64,000 nt of DNA from DASPKM01 sp035628135 (GTDB taxonomy: Bacteria; Bacteroidota; Bacteroidia; Chitinophagales; Chitinophagaceae). Location of the stretch: assembly GCA_035628135.1 (NCBI GenBank), contig DASPKM010000010.1, positions 930,001 through 994,000 on the forward strand. The letters are read 5' to 3'. Positions within the stretch are counted from its first letter, which is position 1; the number at the start of each line of letters is the position of its first letter. This document shows, in pieces, positions 49,978 through 58,431 of the stretch. The translations under genes and the position numbers were made by a program. The notes under the pieces are model-generated. The model saw only the letters and a program-made list of their open reading frames with translations, made no database searches and had not been told where the DNA came from.

Positions 49978-50753
49978 TAATACTCTATTGTAAAAGCAAA
50001 TTGGTCTGGCTTGGTGAATATATCCAACAGGTTCGAACGCAGCGACACGGTCATTTTATCATCCGAAATTTTAGCCTTTGGATTGTCTACCTTCTTTACC
50101 GGGCGTGGGAGCTTGTACGTAACATTGTACACTACTTCCATGCCCATTTCAGCGCCTTGTTGCATTTGGCCCAGCTTGGGATCTTCCAGCAGGGCTTTGA
50201 GCTTTTCAGCGTTCACGGTTTTTTTGATGAGCCCATTGCTGATATTATAATCGAAAATGCCCAGCAACTTGTTCATGTCCGGCGATTCCTCGGCTGGTTG
50301 GTCTGTTGGTGCGGGCTTATCTTTTTCACCCATTGCATCCTTCATAAAGCTGCCGAAGCCTATGCCCCCTTCGCTGATGGCTGTATGCAGTTGCTGCAAC
50401 CTTTCCAAATTGCCGAAGGGATATTCCATATCCAGCTTGAACTGCTTTTCTTCCAGGTCCATTTTGATATGCACCTTTCCATCGCGCATGAGGTTTTTCT
50501 GGTCCGCGGTAAGGTTTTTGGCGGTATCCACAATATCTTTCAGGTAAAAGAAACTGTCAAGCTTTTCATTTTTTCTTTTTTCAAACTCTTCACCCGCCAC
50601 GGACTGCATCATATCTACTAATTGGCTTAGGTCCATACTGCTGGTAAACTGGCCGCTTCCATTTTCTTTGATCTCTACTTGTTCATTGATCTCGAGGCAG
50701 GACGCAAAGAAAAAACAACCCACCGCTACCAGTAACATTTTCAGCATTCTCAT
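49977..50753 (-). CDS. Hypothetical lipoprotein, first gene of the nadB operon
   Basis: 258 aa. MRMLKMLLVAVGCFFFASC with lipobox FASC, then LEINEQVEIKENGSGQF, a beginning shared by many Bacteroidota lipoproteins of unknown role (an exponent of the LppM-like 'E-x-NGSG' beta fold). The rest is helical and charged (residues 60-120), has a Pro/Glu-rich linker (GEKDKPAPTDQPAEESPD) and ends in strands VVYNVTYKLPRPVKKV and PDQFAFTIEY. The stop of this gene abuts the YhhN start. Function unknown; the operon partners suggest housekeeping. Confidence 0.72.
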   Translation of the reverse strand: MRMLKMLLVAVGCFFFASCLEINEQVEIKENGSGQFTSSMDLSQLVDMMQSVAGEEFEKRKNEKLDSFFYLKDIVDTAKNLTADQKNLMRDGKVHIKMDLEEKQFKLDMEYPFGNLERLQQLHTAISEGGIGFGSFMKDAMGEKDKPAPTDQPAEESPDMNKLLGIFDYNISNGLIKKTVNAEKLKALLEDPKLGQMQQGAEMGMEVVYNVTYKLPRPVKKVDNPKAKISDDKMTVSLRSNLLDIFTKPDQFAFTIEY

Positions 50754-50814
50754 GATTATAAATTTGAACCGGCAAATTAGCTATTTTCTGCTACCTGCGG
50801 GCCGTTAATTGCGT

Positions 50815-51792
50815 TTATAGATCAGGCAATTCAACGCCTGCTTTTACAGATACCTCAAAGGATGCGGTTTGCCCCGGGCCCAGCACCCGCAGGCCCATGT
50901 TGTTGTTAAAACTGTCGGGCGCGCTGCTGATGTTTTCGATAGCAATGCTTTCGCGGTGATCGGGAATGAAGATCTGCAGGTAAGGATAGCTTCGCGATGG
51001 AAGGAATGATACCGAGACCCCGTTTGCCGGGTTTTTGACCGTGCACGCAAATTGCGGCCCACCGTTTTCCGGGCCTTCTTTATCCAAAGCAAAGCAATTG
51101 TCCATTTTGGTATTCCCGATCGGTTCAGCCGGATTAAAGCGCCGGTAAGGCAGGAGCCTTCCGGTTGGGATCAAACGCTCATCGAACTCAACCATGGCGC
51201 TGGCATTGAAATATAATTCCCAGTCATCAGCCTTTCCGCCAAGCTGGAAATAAGGGTGCCAGCCGTCGGCAAGGGGGAAGCTTCCGGCACCGGTATTGGT
51301 AACCACGGTTTGTATCATCAATTCACCATCGCGCTTAAGCGTATAGGTTACCTCGCACTGGTACGTATAGGGAAAGCCACTGTCATATCCGGTATAATCA
51401 TGCCTAAGGATTACATATGCGCCATCATTGCCTGCAAACTGACGGCTAACGGTAAATGGCTGGTCGAACAACAAGCCGTGCAGAGCGGTCCCATCATTAT
51501 ACATTCTCTCCACCTGGTAAACATTGCCATTGAATTTATAGCGGCCATTTGCCAGCCTGCACACCCAGGGCGATAATTTTGCCGAGCGGAAATAGTGCGT
51601 CACCTGTTCCCGCGGCGGACGGTCAAGGGAATAATTCTCAATGATGTTGAAAGGCCGGCCATCGGCCAGGATGATGAACTCATGCAACATTGCCAGCTCG
51701 GGAATAATGGTAACGGTGGTGGAATGATTATTGTCGCTTAAATGGACAAGACTCGTATTGTTGAGAACTGAATTGCACACCCGGAATGGCAT
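50815..51792 (-). CDS. galM: Aldose 1-epimerase (GalM family)
   Basis: Interconverts alpha and beta anomers of galactose/glucose; about 325 aa from the ATG at 51792. Features: ADGWHPYFQLGGKADDW with an active-site His, FDERLIPTGRLLPYRRFNP, DNCFALDKEGPENGG and AIENISSAPDSFNNNMGLRVLGPGQ towards the end with the catalytic Glu of the family (AIEN). The frame goes on to an ATG at 51834, but that would leave 2 bp to the divergent galK start; the ATG at 51792 leaves 44 bp, enough for promoters. Divergent pairing with galK supports galactose use. Confidence 0.85.
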   Translation of the reverse strand: MPFRVCNSVLNNTSLVHLSDNNHSTTVTIIPELAMLHEFIILADGRPFNIIENYSLDRPPREQVTHYFRSAKLSPWVCRLANGRYKFNGNVYQVERMYNDGTALHGLLFDQPFTVSRQFAGNDGAYVILRHDYTGYDSGFPYTYQCEVTYTLKRDGELMIQTVVTNTGAGSFPLADGWHPYFQLGGKADDWELYFNASAMVEFDERLIPTGRLLPYRRFNPAEPIGNTKMDNCFALDKEGPENGGPQFACTVKNPANGVSVSFLPSRSYPYLQIFIPDHRESIAIENISSAPDSFNNNMGLRVLGPGQTASFEVSVKAGVELPDL

Positions 51793-51836
51793 AACCGAAT
51801 TTATACGATGTTTAAAGATAAATCCTACATTCATTT

Positions 51837-52991
51837 ATGATCTTTACCATCAACCAGCAATTTAATGATTTGTATGGCAGGCAGCCGGTACTGTTTGCCG
51901 CTCCCGGCCGCGTAAACCTTATCGGCGAACATACTGATTACAACGAGGGCTTTGTACTGCCGGGCGCCATCGACAAAAGAATTTATGTAGGCATTCATAA
52001 AAACGACACGCGCCAGATGAACGTGTTCGGGTTGCAATACCAGGAAAAGATCACCCTTTCGCTGGACGACCTGCAACCAACCAAAGGATGGACAACCTAT
52101 CTCGCCGGCATGGCATTTCATATGCAGAAAGACGGGCATCAACTAGGCGGCGTTGACGTGGTAGTAGGAGGCGATGTTCCAGTGGGCGGGGGCTTAAGCT
52201 CATCGGCTGCATTGTGCTCGGCATTTGGCTTTGCATTGAATGAATTGTTTTGTTTGGGATTGTCGCGCATGCAAATAGCCTTGCTCGGACAAAGGACGGA
52301 ACACACGTTCGCCGGCGTAAAAACAGGTATCATGGACCAGTTTGCCAGCTTGCATGGAAAAGAGAATCATGTAATGAAACTGGATTGCCGCAGCATGGAG
52401 TTTGAGTACATTCCTTTCGATTACCAGGATTATAAGATCGTATTGGTCAATACCATGGTCAGCCACTCATTGGCCTCTTCGGAGTACAACACGCGGCGGC
52501 AGCAATGCGAAGAAGGCGTAGCCATTCTAAAAAAACATTATCCTGAAATACATTCTTTGCGGGACGTAAGTGCCGGCATGCTCGACAAGCACAAGCAGGA
52601 ACTTCCTGAAATAATCTACAGGCGATGCGGTTATGTGATCAATGAAAACAACAGGCTGCTGAAAGGCTGCGAAGTATTGCAGCATCACGACCTTAAAGCA
52701 TTCGGCCGGTTGATGTACCAATCGCACGAAGGACTGAGCAAGCAGTATGAAGTAAGTTGCCCCGAGCTTGATTTTTTAGTGGAGCAGGCAAAGGATATGG
52801 AAGGTGTTGCGGGCGCACGGATGATGGGTGGCGGGTTCGGTGGTTGCACCATTAACCTGGTAAATACCGCATCCATCCGGAAATTTACCGTGCTGATGCA
52901 GCAACGCTACGAAAATGAATTTGGAAGAACGCCGGAAGTATATATTACACAGATTGAAGACGGGGCAAAATTAGTTACATCCAGTATGTAG
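51837..52991 (+). CDS. galK: Galactokinase
   Basis: 384 aa, GHMP kinase that makes galactose-1-phosphate from galactose and ATP, first step of the Leloir pathway. The galactokinase signature GRVNLIGEHTDYNEGFVLP (about 24-42) is followed by the ATP loop VGGGLSSSAALCSAFGFA, KTGIMDQFASLHG with the catalytic Asp, NTMVSHSLASSEYN, and the third motif GARMMGGGFGGCTINLV. It is divergent from galM. No galT or galE is in the window. The 3' end is 2 bp from the convergent ispG stop. Confidence 0.96.
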   Translation: MIFTINQQFNDLYGRQPVLFAAPGRVNLIGEHTDYNEGFVLPGAIDKRIYVGIHKNDTRQMNVFGLQYQEKITLSLDDLQPTKGWTTYLAGMAFHMQKDGHQLGGVDVVVGGDVPVGGGLSSSAALCSAFGFALNELFCLGLSRMQIALLGQRTEHTFAGVKTGIMDQFASLHGKENHVMKLDCRSMEFEYIPFDYQDYKIVLVNTMVSHSLASSEYNTRRQQCEEGVAILKKHYPEIHSLRDVSAGMLDKHKQELPEIIYRRCGYVINENNRLLKGCEVLQHHDLKAFGRLMYQSHEGLSKQYEVSCPELDFLVEQAKDMEGVAGARMMGGGFGGCTINLVNTASIRKFTVLMQQRYENEFGRTPEVYITQIEDGAKLVTSSM

Positions 52992-52993
52992 CG

Positions 52994-54976
52994 TTAATTG
53001 GGCTCGATCCACGCATTGCTTTCTTTCAATAAATTAATTAGTTCCTGCACCGCGATGCCGCTTTCCACATTGCGTTTCACGATCTCTTTTCCTTTGTACA
53101 AAGTGATCTTCCCGGGGCCGCTTCCTACATACCCGAAATCGGCATCCGCCATTTCGCCGGGACCATTTACAATGCATCCCATGATGGCTATCTTGACGCC
53201 TTTAAGGTGATTGGTAACGGAACGGATCATGGCGGTAGTTTCCTGCAAATCGAACAGGGTCCTGCCGCACGAAGGGCAGGATATGTACTCTGTTTTGGAT
53301 ATCCTGGTGCGCGTGGCCTGTAAAATGGAGAAAGAAGTATTGTTGATGAATTGATGATTGTTGCTAGCCTCTAAATAAGTTCGTCCGCTCACCCGCGTAT
53401 TGCGCAATTTGGATGGATTGTTCATCAGCCACACGCCATCTCCCATCCCGTCTAACAACAAGGCACCGCTTTCTACCGAAAAATGTATCAGTTGTTCATC
53501 GATGGTGGGGTGATGGCTTTCAACAGCCAGTATTACTGGGCAGCGGATGCCCTGCTCCATCAGGCCCGCAATATATGTTCTAACAGAAGGCATGGCATGC
53601 GGATGATTGGACCATATGCACAGTACCACCGTATTATCCCTGCGGATCCGTTGCGCTACTTCTGCTGCGTACGGCGTATTCAGGTCCAGCGCAATGAAAT
53701 TCAATATACCGGACCGTTCCATACTGCTGAGATATTCTGCCGGCTGCAACGCAGGATAATATTTTTCTTTATCGGTTGCCTGCAGCCATGTTGCGTGATT
53801 ACAAATTACTTTCAAGGTGCCTGGTAAATTGAAATCGATCAATTTATCGGCAGTATATATAAAATCTGCCGCTGCATCACCGATGTTCCATTTATCGGTA
53901 AGTTCATCGTAATGATATCCTATTGCCTGCAGGTCTTGCGGCCTGATGGTGGTTGCTTCCATGAAATCGGCCACAACTACCGGTACCTGCTGGCCGCCAA
54001 TATTAGAAACTGCAATGGTCTCACGGCGTTTGTACTGGAATGGAGAATAAGGAAGACTCGAAATTGCAGGCGCTTCGCCCATTGCTGATGCACGGCCCTC
54101 GTAGCGCTTCACCAAATCCTTGCACACGGGTATTTCGAATTCAGGGTCTTCGGTAAGCGACACACGGATGGTATCACCAATACCGTCTTCTAGTAAAGCA
54201 CCGATGCCGATGGCGGATTTAATACGGCCATCTTCTCCATCGCCTGCTTCGGTAACGCCCAGGTGCAAAGGGTAACATTCATTGAACTCGTTCCACATGC
54301 TTTGCACCAGCAAGCGGTAAGCCTGCACCATTACCTGCGGATTGCTCGACTTCATGCTTAGCACAATATTGTGGTATTGCTCATCCCGGGCAATGCGCAC
54401 GAATTCCATAGCGCTTTCCACCATACCCACGGGGGTATCGCCGTACCTGCTCATAATGCGGTCGCTCAGCGAGCCATGGTTGGTGCCGATACGCATGGCC
54501 GTTCCATATTCCTTACAAATCTTTACCAGGGGAGTAAAGCGTTCGCGTATGCGTTCTATTTCTTCAACATAATCGGCGTCGGTATATTCAATGAACTCGA
54601 ATTTCTTTTTGTCTACGTAATTGCCGGGGTTCACCCTTACTTTCTCCACGATGCGTGCGGCTATCTCTGCGGCATTCGGTGTAAAATGAATGTCGGCCAC
54701 CAGCGGGGTACGATAACCTCTCCGGTGCAGTTCATTTTTAATGTTCAGTAAATTCTCTGCTTCTTTTTTCGATGGGGCGGTAATGCGTACGAGTTCTGCG
54801 CCTGCCTCGATGCAGCGTATGGATTGCTCAACGGTACCGATGGTGTCCATCGTGTCCGTAGTGGTCATGGTCTGCACGGGGATGGGATGGAAATTACCCA
54901 GCAAGAGATCGCCGACCTTTACTTCTTTTGTTGCAAGCCTCCTGTAATCCGTCAATGACGCACTGTACAACTGCAT
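52994..54976 (-). CDS. ispG: 4-Hydroxy-3-methylbut-2-enyl diphosphate synthase, long Bacteroidota type
   Basis: 660 aa. Iron-sulfur enzyme of the MEP route to isoprenoids that makes HMBPP from MEcPP. The TIM barrel is at the N-terminus (VKVGDLLLGNFHPIPVQTMT, RITAPSKKEAENL, HFTPNAAEIAARIVEKVRVN, IGTNHGSLSDRIMSRYGDT), then a large insert domain (about 290-540) found in plants, chlamydiae and Bacteroidota, and the cluster domain with SCPSCGRTLFDLQE and MGCIVNGPGEM. The open frame begins at 55192, but those 72 codons hold the promoter; the ATG at 54976 lies 4 nt behind the -7 element. Confidence 0.95.
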   Translation of the reverse strand: MQLYSASLTDYRRLATKEVKVGDLLLGNFHPIPVQTMTTTDTMDTIGTVEQSIRCIEAGAELVRITAPSKKEAENLLNIKNELHRRGYRTPLVADIHFTPNAAEIAARIVEKVRVNPGNYVDKKKFEFIEYTDADYVEEIERIRERFTPLVKICKEYGTAMRIGTNHGSLSDRIMSRYGDTPVGMVESAMEFVRIARDEQYHNIVLSMKSSNPQVMVQAYRLLVQSMWNEFNECYPLHLGVTEAGDGEDGRIKSAIGIGALLEDGIGDTIRVSLTEDPEFEIPVCKDLVKRYEGRASAMGEAPAISSLPYSPFQYKRRETIAVSNIGGQQVPVVVADFMEATTIRPQDLQAIGYHYDELTDKWNIGDAAADFIYTADKLIDFNLPGTLKVICNHATWLQATDKEKYYPALQPAEYLSSMERSGILNFIALDLNTPYAAEVAQRIRRDNTVVLCIWSNHPHAMPSVRTYIAGLMEQGIRCPVILAVESHHPTIDEQLIHFSVESGALLLDGMGDGVWLMNNPSKLRNTRVSGRTYLEASNNHQFINNTSFSILQATRTRISKTEYISCPSCGRTLFDLQETTAMIRSVTNHLKGVKIAIMGCIVNGPGEMADADFGYVGSGPGKITLYKGKEIVKRNVESGIAVQELINLLKESNAWIEPN

Positions 54977-54980
54977 CCTG

Positions 54981-54988
54981 CAAAAGTA
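54981..54988 (-). promoter_or_regulatory. ispG promoter -7 element, predicted leaderless
   Basis: TACTTTTG on the minus strand ends exactly 4 nt (CAGG) before the ATG at 54976. It sits between ispG and the stop of acs. Confidence 0.55.
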
Positions 54989-55019
54989 GGTCAAAACCGA
55001 AAAGGGAAAAGTGAAAACG

Positions 55020-56933
55020 CTACACCTTACCGTTTTTGATATCCTCCACCACGCCCGGGTCAAGCAATGTACTCGTATCGCCAAGGTTTTCTGTTTCGCC
55101 TTCGGCGATTTTGCGAAGAATGCGCCGCATGATCTTGCCACTCCTGGTCTTAGGAAGTCCCGGAACGAATTGTATTTTATCGGGCCTTGCAATAGGGCCG
55201 ATTATCCTGCTGACCGTGGCATGAATATCCTTCCTTGTGAGTTCATCATCAGCGCCGTGGCCGCTGAAGATCACGAAGGCATAAATGCCTTGACCCTTAA
55301 TATCGTGCGGGTAGCCCACTACCGCGCTTTCTACCACGCCCGCATGCATATTGATGGCGTTCTCCACCTCGGCGGTGCCAATGCGGTGCCCGCTTACATT
55401 CAACACATCATCCACACGGCCGGTAATGCGATAGTTTCCCTGCTGGTCCCTAAGCGCGCCATCTCCGGTAAAATAAAGATGCTCGTATGTAGAAAAATAA
55501 TTCTTGCGGCAGCGCTCATGATCGCCATAGGTAGTGCGGATGATGGAAGGCCAGGGCGCACGCATGCAAAGATTACCCGAAGCTTCGGTGGTCGTGATCT
55601 CTTTGCCATTTTCATCTACCAGCAATGGTTGTACGCCGGGCAGGGGCAAAGTGGCATAAGTAGGTTTTGCAGGGGTAATGCCGGCCAGGTTCGACAGCAA
55701 TATTCCACCCGTTTCTGTTTGCCACCACGTGTCTACGATGGGACATTTCTTTTTACCAATGTTTTCATCGTACCAGTGCCATGCCTCTTCGTTAATGGGT
55801 TCTCCAACGGTGCCCAATACCCGAAGCGAAGAAAGGTCCTTTCCCTTTATCGGGTCCAGTCCAAAACCCATGAGCGACCGGATTGCCGTGGGCGCCGTGT
55901 ACAATATATTGACCTTGTATTTTTCCACTATTTCCCAAAACCGTCCTGCATTGGGCCAGGTAGGAATGCCTTCGAACATGAGCGAGGTGGCGCCCGCGCT
56001 CAATGGCCCGTAAGTAATATAAGAATGACCTGTGATCCAGCCGATATCGGCTGTGCAGAAATGAATTTCACGCGGCCTGTATTGAAATACATTTACAAAT
56101 GAATAGTTGGTGAACAGCATGTAACCCGCGCAGGTATGCACCACACCCTTGGGCTTGCCCGTTGATCCCGAAGTGTACAGGATAAACAGCATGTCTTCCG
56201 CATCCATTTCTTCCGCCGCGCAATCGGTAAGGCCCTGGGTTTCCACTCTTTTTATTTCATCTTCCCACCATACATCGCGGCCATTGATCATGCTTACCGC
56301 TGTGCGGGTCCGCGTGCACACGATCACACGCTTTACAAAGGGGCAGGCAACCAGGGCATCGTCGATGACTGATTTCAATGGAATGTCCTTTGCTCCACGG
56401 AATGCGCCATCGCAGGTAATGATGTATTCAGCCTTTGCGTCCTGCAAGCGGTCTGCTATGCTTTGTGCGCTGAACCCGCCGAAGATCACGGAGTGAATGG
56501 CGCCCAGCCTCGCGCAGGCAAGCATGGCAATGGGCAGTTCGGGGATCATGCCCATATAAATGCATACACGGTCACCCTTGCGAACGCCATTGTTCTTTAA
56601 TACATGTGCAAACTGGCAGACTTTGTTATACAGTTCGCGGTACGTGAGTATGCGGTGATGCTCGGCAGGGTCATTGGGTTCCCAGATAATAGCCGGCACA
56701 TTGCCCAATTTGTCGAGATGCCGGTCGAGGCAATTCTCCGTAATGTTGAGCCTTGCCCCTTTGAACCAGGCTACAGCGGGCTCTTCAAAGTTCCAGTCCA
56801 GCACCTTATCCCATTTTTTTCTCCATAGGAAATGTTCAGCTATCCCGGCCCAAAATGCCTCGGGTTGTTCAACACTGTGCTTATAAGCGGCCTGGTATTC
56901 CTCGAACGACGTAAGCTGGTAGGGATATGACAT
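55020..56933 (-). CDS. acs: Acetyl-CoA synthetase
   Basis: 637 aa, the family's length. It activates acetate to acetyl-CoA through acetyl-AMP. Motifs: the ATP loop YTSGSTGKPKGVVHT, DIGWITGHSYITYGPL, VDTWWQTETGG (substrate and AMP contact), YFTGDGALRDQQGNYRITGR with the hinge Asp/Arg, and close to the end PKTRSGKIMRR with the catalytic, acetylation-sensitive Lys. N-terminal WFKGARLNITENCLDRHL is typical of Acs. It has its own space upstream (about 200 bp to the divergent gene at 57136). An operon with ispG is unlikely as that gene has its own promoter. Confidence 0.96.
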   Translation of the reverse strand: MSYPYQLTSFEEYQAAYKHSVEQPEAFWAGIAEHFLWRKKWDKVLDWNFEEPAVAWFKGARLNITENCLDRHLDKLGNVPAIIWEPNDPAEHHRILTYRELYNKVCQFAHVLKNNGVRKGDRVCIYMGMIPELPIAMLACARLGAIHSVIFGGFSAQSIADRLQDAKAEYIITCDGAFRGAKDIPLKSVIDDALVACPFVKRVIVCTRTRTAVSMINGRDVWWEDEIKRVETQGLTDCAAEEMDAEDMLFILYTSGSTGKPKGVVHTCAGYMLFTNYSFVNVFQYRPREIHFCTADIGWITGHSYITYGPLSAGATSLMFEGIPTWPNAGRFWEIVEKYKVNILYTAPTAIRSLMGFGLDPIKGKDLSSLRVLGTVGEPINEEAWHWYDENIGKKKCPIVDTWWQTETGGILLSNLAGITPAKPTYATLPLPGVQPLLVDENGKEITTTEASGNLCMRAPWPSIIRTTYGDHERCRKNYFSTYEHLYFTGDGALRDQQGNYRITGRVDDVLNVSGHRIGTAEVENAINMHAGVVESAVVGYPHDIKGQGIYAFVIFSGHGADDELTRKDIHATVSRIIGPIARPDKIQFVPGLPKTRSGKIMRRILRKIAEGETENLGDTSTLLDPGVVEDIKNGKV

Positions 56934-57115
56934 GCTACAAAACGGTTATGTGATTTTACGGGGATAAACTTAGGAAAAACCCTGATTTATCGATGGATTT
57001 GTCCGGCAACGGCGTATTCAGCGATGCGTCTGCAATAGAGTTCTCCAAATGACCGTTATGTAACCTTAGCGCAAAGTTTTTATAAGCGGTAGTTCATTCT
57101 TAATTTTAGAAACGC

Positions 57116-57123
57116 TATTTTTG
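57116..57123 (+). promoter_or_regulatory. -7 element before the bicarbonate locus (TATTTTTG)
   Basis: Exact TAnnTTTG match, 12 nt before the ATG at 57136; it may drive the small membrane protein and, by read-through, the carbonic anhydrase operon. Confidence 0.5.
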
Positions 57124-57135
57124 CGCGACGAAAGC

Positions 57136-57495
57136 ATGAAGGGAAACGCTACATACCAAATAAAACAAATTGTTTCTGCTGTTATAATGGTGCTGTCGCT
57201 GGCATGGCTGACTATAAGCATTCCTTTTGTGTACGAGAGCCAGCATAAACTGGCATGTGAAAACAGTTGTGGTATCCCCGGGGCCATGGATGAAGAATCC
57301 AGCCCCTTCTCCAATACGACTGAGGAAAAAACTGAAAGCGGGACTAATACACTTTCAGAATACCTGCACGATATGCACTTGCATGAGCAGGTAGGCACGG
57401 TACTGCAGAAATACAGCAAGTGCCATCCCTCAGACCTTTATTATGCTTTTCATCCCGAACTCATTTCTCCCCCTCCCGAGTGTGCGCGCTCCTAA
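57136..57495 (+). CDS. Small membrane protein upstream of the carbonic anhydrase/SulP operon
   Basis: 119 aa from ATG 57136 (the TTG at 57121 lies in the promoter). One N-terminal transmembrane helix or signal (about 10-32, IVSAVIMVLSLAWLTISIPF) leads to an exported part with cysteines (LACENSCG, SKCHPS, PPECARS), the block NTTEEKTESGTNTLSEYLHD and a His-rich HDMHLHEQ. I recall similar 'NTTEEK-x-SG-x-x-x-LSEYLH' proteins in Bacteroidota, without a known function. The histidines could bind metal. The 234 bp between it and the first carbonic anhydrase hold no gene or repeat that I can see. Confidence 0.6.
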   Translation: MKGNATYQIKQIVSAVIMVLSLAWLTISIPFVYESQHKLACENSCGIPGAMDEESSPFSNTTEEKTESGTNTLSEYLHDMHLHEQVGTVLQKYSKCHPSDLYYAFHPELISPPPECARS

Positions 57496-57729
57496 GCATT
57501 CCTGATTCAATCGCAACCAACATTTTTTAGCCGCGTCCTTTGCGGAACGACACGCTTGTAAGCCAAATGAAGATGCTTTGAGGCCATGGTATGCCACCGG
57601 CTGCCATTGACTCAAAAAGCATTATCATTCAGCAGCGCAGTAGTGTATCCGTAATTGTTGACCTGCATTTGAATGGAAGGGAATGCTTTCATGTCAGCCA
57701 TTTTTTTTCACTCCCAAAAACAAAAGTAC

Positions 57730-58398
57730 ATGAAGACGCATACCAAGGAATTTTTCGAGAACCTCACGCCCCGCGATGCCTATGAAGTTTTAAAAGAAGG
57801 CAACCAACGGTTTGTGAACAACCTGAAAATAAACCGCAACCTCCTGCAGCAAATGAACGAAACCGCCGACGGGCAATATCCCTTCGCGGTAGTATTGAGC
57901 TGCATGGACAGCCGCACATCGGTAGAGCTCATTTTCGACCAGGGCCTGGGCGAAATCTTCAGCATTCGAATAGCCGGCAACGTTGTAAACGACGATATAC
58001 TGGGCAGCATGGAATACGCTTGTAAAGTAGTTGGTTCCAAATTGATATTGGTGTTGGGCCATACACGTTGCGGCGCCATCAAGGGAGCCTGCGACCGCGT
58101 GGAAATGGGCAACCTTACCGGGCTGCTGGAAAAAATAAAACCCGCTATCGAGAAAACTTCCACGTTCGGCGAAGACATGAGCAGTACCATCTATGCAGAA
58201 AAAGTGGCTTATGCCAACGTGCTGCACAGCATGGAAGAGATCGTAGAAAGAAGCTCCATCATCCGCGCATTGTACCGTGAAGGAAAGATCGGCATCGTGG
58301 GTGGAATGTACAGCGTGGAAAATGGCAGGGTGCATTTTATCAAGCAACTATTTGCAGAAAATACTCCTGCATCATCCGAAGCAAAGGTTGCAGTTTAA
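57730..58398 (+). CDS. Beta-carbonic anhydrase 1
   Basis: 222 aa from ATG 57730. Zinc enzyme that interconverts CO2 and bicarbonate. Ligands C58, H111 and C114 are in place (SCMDSRTS and LGHTRCGAI), with the Asp60-Arg62 dyad and the conserved IRIAGNVVNDDILGSMEYA. The N-terminal LTPRDAYEVLKEGNQRFVNN and the end VGGMYSVENGRVHF are those of the 'Sulfate/bicarbonate-linked' cab-type clade, distinct from the second anhydrase at 63110. There is no signal peptide: cytoplasmic. It is the first enzyme of the five-gene operon with three SulP transporters. Confidence 0.93.
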   Translation: MKTHTKEFFENLTPRDAYEVLKEGNQRFVNNLKINRNLLQQMNETADGQYPFAVVLSCMDSRTSVELIFDQGLGEIFSIRIAGNVVNDDILGSMEYACKVVGSKLILVLGHTRCGAIKGACDRVEMGNLTGLLEKIKPAIEKTSTFGEDMSSTIYAEKVAYANVLHSMEEIVERSSIIRALYREGKIGIVGGMYSVENGRVHFIKQLFAENTPASSEAKVAV

Positions 58399-58431
58399 AT
58401 CTATTTCTATTTCACCGGAAAAACTTAATAC

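Noticed and set aside
54977..55192. 72-codon N-terminal extension of IspG
   Set aside because: The extra part overlaps the end of acs and the ispG -7 element, and IspG of this family begins at the ATG 54976.
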